DNA of 13,040 bases from Micrococcales bacterium UBA2465 (GTDB lineage Bacteria > Actinomycetota > Actinomycetes > Actinomycetales > Microbacteriaceae): contig DDPP01000072.1 in assembly GCA_002342255.1 (NCBI GenBank), positions 3,397-16,436 on the forward strand. Direction: 5' to 3'. Position numbers and translations under genes: made by a program. Shown in pieces: positions 7,456-13,040 of this stretch (positions are counted from its first letter, which is position 1; every line of letters begins with the position of its first letter). The notes under the pieces were generated by a model that saw only the letters and a program-made list of their open reading frames with translations, did not search any database and was not told the DNA's origin.

Positions 7456-8567
7456 AAGTTATACCTAAGCAAAGGAACTGAAAGTTCTTCACTGCTTATT
7501 GAGCCGTGATGGCCAACCATCAGTAACGACTTCTTCTTTGCAAAGCCTCTGTGGTAAAGGGCAACTTTTTTTCGAGCTAACAAGATGATATCCGGCAAGA
7601 CTGAAGTTACCTTCGACAAGTTATCCCAATAACCCGAACCAACTAAATTATCTGGAGTCAAGACCCAACAATCTCCCTGATATCTGATTCTAAGTTGTTC
7701 TAACACCAATCCTGTTTGCATTTTGTCCTCGAGGTAGAGAAATAGACCTCTGGTGTCACCGCCCACGAAGGCAAAGGTCTCCTTGGGTAAAACTTCGTCA
7801 AGATAAATATGACTACCGGCAGGGATGTCAATAACTCCATGATCTGCAGTAATTACTAAGCCAACTTTACTTGGGAGAGTAACCACAAAATTTCTAACTA
7901 AGGAGTCTAGAATTTCAAGCCCACCGAGCCACTTATCGGATTGACAACCCCACTCGTGTGCGATTTGATCAAGTTCTGGCACGTAGAGAAAAACTATTTT
8001 GGGGGTGGCATCGCCGAGTAAATTTGCGGCAACGGCGAACCTATTGGCAATATCGTGTTCCCCATGAAATGTTGCTGCACGCATGGTTGCTCCAGTAAGT
8101 CCCGAGGATTCATACTCCGGCAAGGAAACGACATGGAATTCGATGCCCTGTTCAATTGCCTGTTCGGATACTGTTGGCAATGTCTGGAAATCTGCTCCAG
8201 CTTGATAATCCGACCATCCGGAGAGTAAATTTCGGGGAACTAAAAACTCTTTATCAAACACCTGATAACCGATGAATCTAGTCTCAGTAGGTGACTCTCC
8301 TGTGGCAAGGCTGGTAAGACTAGTCGAGGTAGTGGCAGGGAAAAAGCAATTTATCTTTTCAATGTTGGATGAATTTATGAAGCTGGCATGACCGCCAGCA
8401 TCGGAGAGATTGCTGTATCCGAGCCCATCAACCAGCAATACGCAGACTGATCGTTTAGCGCTGAGACCTAATTGATTAGTTTGGGAATTGACACTTGCCA
8501 GAGCGCTTATCAACACATCGCCAAGCCTCCCCAAGCTTTTGGGAGGTGCAGGTAGCATCGTAGACAT
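7452..8567 (-). CDS. Alkaline phosphatase superfamily protein (nucleotide pyrophosphatase/type I phosphodiesterase family)
   Basis: A predicted two-metal phosphodiesterase or phosphatase of the NPP type; the substrate is unknown. Residue numbers here count from an ATG at 8600. Metal and catalytic residues are all visible: Asp58 in VLLVDGLGY, the nucleophile region FPATTSTSLTSLATG (87-101, probably Thr91), Asp211 and His215 in YVPELDQIAHEWG, Asp253 and His254 in ITADHGV, and His364 in MVGHHGS. There is no signal peptide or membrane helix, so the protein is probably cytosolic. The start is uncertain. I chose ATG 8567 because the extra residues from 8600 (MLLVYCARLIS) look non-native. ATG 8558 is possible. 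A GTG at 8516 lies 9 bases after a strong GGGGAGG, but it would drop the family-like SLGRLGDVL segment. The gene is divergent from parC. The family is a regular neighbour of sepH and parC in actinobacteria. Confidence 0.88.
   Translation of the reverse strand: MSTMLPAPPKSLGRLGDVLISALASVNSQTNQLGLSAKRSVCVLLVDGLGYSNLSDAGGHASFINSSNIEKINCFFPATTSTSLTSLATGESPTETRFIGYQVFDKEFLVPRNLLSGWSDYQAGADFQTLPTVSEQAIEQGIEFHVVSLPEYESSGLTGATMRAATFHGEHDIANRFAVAANLLGDATPKIVFLYVPELDQIAHEWGCQSDKWLGGLEILDSLVRNFVVTLPSKVGLVITADHGVIDIPAGSHIYLDEVLPKETFAFVGGDTRGLFLYLEDKMQTGLVLEQLRIRYQGDCWVLTPDNLVGSGYWDNLSKVTSVLPDIILLARKKVALYHRGFAKKKSLLMVGHHGSISSEELSVPLLRYNF
8526..8546 (-). promoter_or_regulatory. Hairpin enclosing a GGGGAGG Shine-Dalgarno-like sequence
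   Basis: On the plus strand CCTCCC (8526-8531) pairs with GGGAGG (8541-8546). Two further A-T pairs follow after one mismatch, leaving a 3-base loop. In the minus-strand mRNA one arm is GGGGAGG, 9 bases upstream of a GTG codon at 8516 in the phosphodiesterase frame. The stem would hide this ribosome site. It may simply be coding sequence, since it encodes part of PPKSLGRL. Confidence 0.35.
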
Positions 8568-8610
8568 CGAGATAAGTCTCGCACAGTAAACCAAGAGCAT
8601 CTAGAAAAAC

Positions 8611-11037
8611 ATGGCTGATAACAATAAAACGGAGAGATTCCCCGACGAGAGAATCGTTGACATCGACCTAACCAAGGAACTTAGTGACTCTTTCCTGGAG
8701 TATTCATATTCAGTTATCTACGCCAGAGCGCTACCTGACGCCCGAGACGGACTAAAACCAGTTCAACGCAGAATCATCTACCAAATGGGTGAGATGGGAC
8801 TGCGACCTGATCGTGGGCATGTCAAGTCAGCACGTGTCTCGGGTGAGGTTATGGGTAAATTGCATCCCCACGGTGATGGTGCAATTTATGACGCGATGGT
8901 CAGAATGGCCCAGCCATTCACCTTACGAGTCCCCCTTATAGACGGACACGGAAACTTCGGCTCATTAGATGATGGGCCAGCTGCAGCTCGTTACACCGAA
9001 ACACGACTTGCACCTGCGGCATTACTGATGAACGAAAGTTTGGATGAAGATGTTGTTGACTTCAAACCAAACTACGACGCTCAGCTTTCTGAACCCGAGG
9101 TTTTACCTGCTGCTTTCCCAAACCTGTTAGTCAATGGCTCATCAGGCATAGCTGTGGGAATGGCCACCAACATGGCCCCGCATAACCTGCGGGAAGTTAT
9201 AGCCGGTGCTATAGCACTGCTGAATAACACCAAGCTTGAGTCAGAAGACTTGATGAAATATATACCTGGCCCAGATTTGCCGACCGGTGGCGTCATCATT
9301 GGAACAGAAGGCATCACAGAGGCTTACATGACTGGTCGCGGTTCTTTCAAGACTAGAGCGAGGGTGTCGATTGAAAGTGTTTCGCCGAGGAAACTAGCTC
9401 TGGTTGTCACGGAACTGCCCTACCTGGTTGGCCCAGAACGAGTCATCGAAAAAATCAAAGATGGCGTCAACAGCAAAAAACTGCAAGGCATATCTGACGT
9501 AATCGATCTAACCGATCGGAACAACGGCCTCAAACTAGTCATCGAGTTGAAAACCGGGTTCGATCCAAACACAGTTTTGGACCTGCTTTATCGCTTCACT
9601 CCCCTTGAAGAATCTTTCAGCATAAACAACGTAGCTTTGGTTGAAGGTAAACCAGAGACTTTAGATCTAAGAGATCTCTTGGGGGTATACCTAGCCCACC
9701 GAATTGTCGTGACTAAGCGAAGAACCGAAAACCGATTAGGCAAAAAGCAAGCTCGACTTCACTTAGTCGAAGGCTTGCTGAAAGCAATAGTAAACATCGA
9801 CGAAGTTATTCGCATCATCAGAAACGCAAATGAGGTTGATGATGCCCGTAAAAAGCTAATGCAGAAATACATACTGTCCGAATTACAAGCTGAATACATT
9901 CTGGAACTTAAGCTTCGAAGACTGACAAAATTTTCCAAGCTAGAACTTGAAACTGAATCCAAAGAATTAGCCAAAGAGATAGCAGATTTAAAAAAGATTC
10001 TCGGAAGCGAAAAGGTTCTAAGAGATCTCGTCACTAAAGAGCTTCAGGAAGTATCCGACAAGTATGGTGATGACAGACGAACCACAATTCTCGACGCAGC
10101 AGAAGAAGTGAAACCGGTCTCAGCAGCCAAAGCGGCAGCGATTGATGCCCAACTCGCCGATTCACCGTGTTTTATTGTCCTGACTGCCAGTGGTCAGGTG
10201 CAGCGGACTTTACTGCAACCGGAACCAGCCATAAAGCGGAAGAAGCATGATGCAGTACGCTCGGTCATCAGCACTAGCACCAGAAGCGATATCGGTTTTC
10301 TAACCTCAGACGGAGTGATGCATAGAGTTCACGCCAGCGATATTCCAGCTAGCGAAGCTGGTTTCGATTCCGCATCCAGCATCAATGTCGCAGAATTCTT
10401 AGGAGTTAGCAAACAATCGAGGGTGCTCAACGCCTTTCCACTAACCGAAGAGACAGTGATTGCCATGGGAACCAAACAAGGCATTGTGAAGCGTTTGAAC
10501 TCCGACTTCCAACCGAAATCAACTTTTGAAGTTATTTCAATGAAGCCAGGCGACGAGTTGGTTGGTGCAGAACTAAGTGCTGACGACCATGAGTTGGTTT
10601 TCGTGACCAGTGATGCTCAGTTACTCAGATTCGATGCAAGCCTAGTCAGACCACTAGGGCGTGGGGCTGCCGGTATGGCCGGGATAAAGATTGCTGACAA
10701 TGCCAAGGCAATTTACTTCAACTCGATTGCCCCAACAAAGAACACGGTAGTTCTAACAGCAGCCAATAATTCAGAATCATTGGGGGCAGTTGATGCTGGG
10801 AGTTTGAAACTGAGCTCAATCGAAGAATTCCCGCCGAAAGGCCGAGCCACCGGTGGTGTTCGTGCCCATAAATTCATTCGTGATGAGAACCAACTTTACT
10901 TTGCTTATGTTGGTGAGCTGCCAGTTCTCGCGTCAGCTTCTTCGGGTAAGGCATTAGAGATCAATGAAAAGCTAGCCAAACGCGATTCTAGTGGAACCCC
11001 ACTAAGTTCAACTATCATTGCGGCTGGTCGAGCCTAA
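8611..11037 (+). CDS. parC: DNA topoisomerase IV subunit A (type IIA topoisomerase, ParC)
   Basis: This is the DNA cleavage-reunion subunit. With ParE it forms an A2B2 enzyme that unlinks daughter chromosomes. The 808 residues contain the 5Y-CAP/winged-helix region with LPDARDGLKPVQRRI (41-55) and KLHPHGDGAIYDAMVRMAQP (83-102), and the catalytic Tyr128 in AARYTETRLAP. A tower and coiled-coil region follows (about 380-510), with charged helices such as LKLRRLTKFSKLELETESKE. The C-terminal pinwheel blades run from about 510. The pinwheel lacks the QRRGGRG-type GyrA box, which favours ParC over GyrA. The position equivalent to E. coli GyrA Ser83 is Gly90. The start ATG at 8611 gives a family-like N-terminus (DERIVDIDL), though no clear Shine-Dalgarno site precedes it. 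The stop overlaps the parE stop. Confidence 0.94.
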   Translation: MADNNKTERFPDERIVDIDLTKELSDSFLEYSYSVIYARALPDARDGLKPVQRRIIYQMGEMGLRPDRGHVKSARVSGEVMGKLHPHGDGAIYDAMVRMAQPFTLRVPLIDGHGNFGSLDDGPAAARYTETRLAPAALLMNESLDEDVVDFKPNYDAQLSEPEVLPAAFPNLLVNGSSGIAVGMATNMAPHNLREVIAGAIALLNNTKLESEDLMKYIPGPDLPTGGVIIGTEGITEAYMTGRGSFKTRARVSIESVSPRKLALVVTELPYLVGPERVIEKIKDGVNSKKLQGISDVIDLTDRNNGLKLVIELKTGFDPNTVLDLLYRFTPLEESFSINNVALVEGKPETLDLRDLLGVYLAHRIVVTKRRTENRLGKKQARLHLVEGLLKAIVNIDEVIRIIRNANEVDDARKKLMQKYILSELQAEYILELKLRRLTKFSKLELETESKELAKEIADLKKILGSEKVLRDLVTKELQEVSDKYGDDRRTTILDAAEEVKPVSAAKAAAIDAQLADSPCFIVLTASGQVQRTLLQPEPAIKRKKHDAVRSVISTSTRSDIGFLTSDGVMHRVHASDIPASEAGFDSASSINVAEFLGVSKQSRVLNAFPLTEETVIAMGTKQGIVKRLNSDFQPKSTFEVISMKPGDELVGAELSADDHELVFVTSDAQLLRFDASLVRPLGRGAAGMAGIKIADNAKAIYFNSIAPTKNTVVLTAANNSESLGAVDAGSLKLSSIEEFPPKGRATGGVRAHKFIRDENQLYFAYVGELPVLASASSGKALEINEKLAKRDSSGTPLSSTIIAAGRA

Positions 11038-13040
11038 GCGTCGATACGCTCGCGTTCAAAGTTATCTGCCTGATCAATTATGAAGTCGCGTCTTGGTGCG
11101 ACCTCATTTCCCATAAGAAGTTCAAACATTTTTTCTGCACGTTCTAAATCGGCAACAGTTACTCGCCTAAGAGATCGGGTCTTCCGGTCCATGGTTGTTT
11201 CAGCCAGTTGATCTGCATCCATCTCTCCGAGGCCCTTATAACGTTGAATTGGTTCTTGATACTTTTTACCTGACTTGCCAAGTTTGGCCAATAGGTTTTC
11301 CAATTCGACTTGAGAGTATGTGTAAATTACCTCATTCGATTTTGAACCGGGATTAATCACTACGACTCGGTGAAGTGGTGGGACAGCAGCGAAAACTCTT
11401 CCGTCTTCGACCAGTGGACGCATGTATTTGTAAAATAGTGTGAGCAGTAATGTCCGGATGTGAGCGCCATCGACATCCGCATCGCTCATCAGAATTATTT
11501 TTCCATACCTAGCAGTTGTCAAATCAAAGGTTCTTCCCGAACCTGCGCCAAGAACCTGGATGATGGAAGCACACTCAGCGTTATTCAACATGTCGGAGAT
11601 TGCAGCTTTCTGAACATTCAGAATCTTCCCTCGGATAGGTAAAAGGGCTTGAAACTCGCTGTTCCTTGCAAGCTTTGCGGTACCAAGAGCTGATTCACCC
11701 TCAACGATGATTAACTCAGAATCTATGGTGTCTTGGGTTCTGCAATCAACCAGCTTCGTTGGTAAAGATGATGACTCGAGTGCTGTCTTCCTCCGCTGCG
11801 TTTCCTTATGGGTGCGAGCGGAGATGCGAGATTTCATCTCGTTGACTACCTTTTCGAGTACCAAAGCTGTCTGTGCTTTATCGTCTCGCTTAGAGCTACT
11901 GAATCGATCAGTTAGGGCTTTGGTGACCACATTCGAAACGATGTTTTTAATCGCCGGGGTACCAAGAATCTCTTTGGTTTGCCCTTCAAATTGTGGCTCA
12001 GGAAGGCGCACGGTGACTATTGCAGTAAGTCCTGTCATAACATCGTCTTTTTCAATTTTCTCGCTGCCCATTTTGAATTTTCGAGAATTCGCTTCGGCCT
12101 GAGATCTAAAAACTTTTAGCAATGCTTGCTCGAAACCTTGCAAATGCGTTCCACCTTTAGGAGTGGCGATGATGTTTACGAAACTTTTGACTTCGGTTTC
12201 ATACTCGGTGCCCCAGCGCACCACGACGTCCACATCACATTTTCGTTCAACTTCTTTGGATTCCATATTGCCTTTGGCATTCAGAACCGGAACGGTCTCG
12301 GTATAAGCTCCAGAGCCACTCAGCCGCCAAACATTGCTCAAGGGTGCGTCTTTGGCGAGATAATCAACGAACTCTACGATGCCTCCTTGGAAAAGGAACT
12401 CGTGCTTTTCAGCTTTACCAGTTCTTTCGTCAGACACGACGAGCTTTAGACCAGGCACGAGAAATGCAGTCTGCCTTGCTCTGGCTAGAATTTCATCCAG
12501 TTCAAATTTGGAGTCTTTTACAAATATCTGTGAGTCTGCCCAAAAACGAATTCTTGAACCAGTTTTGTTTTTCGCAACTTTACCGATCTCGCGAAGGTAG
12601 CTATTTTCACTGAAAGCCTTGAAAGAGTTTGCCGGACTGATACCAGTCTTATCAGCAAAGATTCCTGGTTCGCCACGATGAAAACTCATGGCGTAAGTCT
12701 TTCCGTTGCGGTCAACTTCAACATCAAGTCGTTCGGACAAGGCGTTGACTACCGAAGCACCAACACCGTGCAAACCTCCCGAAGCTGCATAAGACCCTGA
12801 CCCGAATTTTCCGCCAGCGTGCAACTTTGTAAAGACCACCTCTACTCCGGAAAGCCCAGTTTTTGGTTCAATGTCAACTGGTATGCCTCTGGCTTCATCG
12901 GTTATTTCGACCGATCGGTCTTTGTGAAGCGTTATGTTTATAACTTTTCCGAACCCAGCTAAGGCTTCGTCCACCGAGTTATCGATAATTTCCCAAAGAC
13001 AGTGCATTAATCCGCGAGAATCAGTTGAACCGATATACAT
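11034..13040 (-). CDS. parE: DNA topoisomerase IV subunit B (ParE), 5' end missing (runs off right edge)
   Basis: This is the ATPase and TOPRIM subunit of topoisomerase IV, partner of ParC. Residues are counted from the window edge. The first Met (MYIGSTDSRG) is the internal Met of the conserved RPGMYIGSTD segment, so roughly 25-40 N-terminal residues are missing. Visible are the GHKL N-box EIIDNSVDEA (17-26), the G1 box TDEARGIPVD (47-56), GLHGVGASVVNAL (89-101), the ATP-sensing lysine in FEGQTKE (351-357), TOPRIM VEGESALGTAK (446-456) with catalytic Glu447, DADVDGAHIR (520-529), and the C-terminal QRYKGLGEMDADQLAETTMD (599-618). Two signature residues differ from consensus: the first Gly of the G1 box is Ala50, and the Asp of EGDSA is Glu449. 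All other motifs and the C-terminus are intact, so the protein should be functional. It faces parC tail to tail with a 4-base overlap, not in an operon with it. Confidence 0.94.
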   Translation of the reverse strand: MYIGSTDSRGLMHCLWEIIDNSVDEALAGFGKVINITLHKDRSVEITDEARGIPVDIEPKTGLSGVEVVFTKLHAGGKFGSGSYAASGGLHGVGASVVNALSERLDVEVDRNGKTYAMSFHRGEPGIFADKTGISPANSFKAFSENSYLREIGKVAKNKTGSRIRFWADSQIFVKDSKFELDEILARARQTAFLVPGLKLVVSDERTGKAEKHEFLFQGGIVEFVDYLAKDAPLSNVWRLSGSGAYTETVPVLNAKGNMESKEVERKCDVDVVVRWGTEYETEVKSFVNIIATPKGGTHLQGFEQALLKVFRSQAEANSRKFKMGSEKIEKDDVMTGLTAIVTVRLPEPQFEGQTKEILGTPAIKNIVSNVVTKALTDRFSSSKRDDKAQTALVLEKVVNEMKSRISARTHKETQRRKTALESSSLPTKLVDCRTQDTIDSELIIVEGESALGTAKLARNSEFQALLPIRGKILNVQKAAISDMLNNAECASIIQVLGAGSGRTFDLTTARYGKIILMSDADVDGAHIRTLLLTLFYKYMRPLVEDGRVFAAVPPLHRVVVINPGSKSNEVIYTYSQVELENLLAKLGKSGKKYQEPIQRYKGLGEMDADQLAETTMDRKTRSLRRVTVADLERAEKMFELLMGNEVAPRRDFIIDQADNFERERIDA

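Noticed and set aside
9759..10034. Serine-rich open frame on the minus strand
   Set aside because: It is antisense to the coiled-coil part of parC; the serine and leucine richness mirrors the complementary codons.
8611..11037. The type IIA A subunit being GyrA
   Set aside because: There is no GyrA-box QRRGGRG-type motif in the C-terminal pinwheel, and the gene neighbours a ParE-type B subunit and sepH.
12126..12449. Plus-strand open frame of 107 codons
   Set aside because: It is antisense to well-conserved ParE sequence, with no ribosome site or family resemblance.
13038..13040. ATG at the right edge as the true start of parE
   Set aside because: MYIGSTDSRG is internal in the family, following a conserved RPG. 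The coincidence with the window edge means the gene is truncated here.
1..13040. CRISPR arrays, tRNA or rRNA genes, insertion sequences or prophage remnants
   Set aside because: I read for spaced direct repeats, terminal inverted repeats, transposase motifs and RNA gene signatures and found none. The window is dense with ordinary core genes.

Overview
This window looks like a conserved core-chromosome segment from a low-GC actinobacterium. GC is about mid-to-high 40s % (estimated from a few lines, not computed). The phylum call rests on several actinobacteria-restricted families occurring together (SepH, DUF3159, DUF3710, DUF3093, DUF4193) and on the gene order around dut, sepH and parC/parE. 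The low GC, very short spacers and small overlaps suggest a streamlined, possibly planktonic lineage such as Nanopelagicales (acI) or the Luna-type Microbacteriaceae. The sequence alone does not decide between these. I saw no mobile elements, CRISPR arrays, tRNA or rRNA genes.

Layout. Positions 1-5581 (minus strand) form one compact gene train read right to left: dut, a DUF3710 protein, a DUF3159 membrane protein, acnA (aconitase), and dxs (cut by the left edge). The first three genes are joined by 4-base ATGA and GTGA overlaps, acnA follows after 25 bases, and dxs starts 3 bases after the acnA stop. From 5599 rightwards the strand alternates gene by gene: a DUF3093 membrane protein (+), a DUF4193 zinc-ribbon protein (-), sepH (+), an alkaline-phosphatase-superfamily phosphodiesterase (-), parC (+) and parE (-, cut by the right edge). 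All three tail-to-tail junctions overlap by exactly 4 bases, with two stop codons sharing one TA core. No intrinsic terminator is visible at any of them.

Regulation. The most striking site is the 17-base gap between the divergent dut and DUF3093 start codons. A single 7-base element, TATTCTA, reads as a TANNNT -10 box on both strands, and each box lies exactly 6 bases before an ATG. This predicts two leaderless transcripts from one symmetric promoter core. The 184-base gap between the DUF4193 gene and sepH is the only sizeable intergenic region. It holds a recognisable promoter for the DUF4193 gene, a perfect 14-base palindrome over its predicted start point, and several further dyads.

Functions. 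The window combines nucleotide-pool hygiene (dUTPase), the TCA cycle (aconitase), isoprenoid precursor synthesis (DXS), cell division (SepH, an FtsZ regulator) and chromosome decatenation (topoisomerase IV, ParC and ParE). Between them lie four small conserved proteins of unknown function. No new multi-gene system such as defence or secretion is evident. The points most worth following up are the symmetric leaderless promoter, the conserved DUF cluster next to sepH, and two substitutions in signature motifs of ParE.
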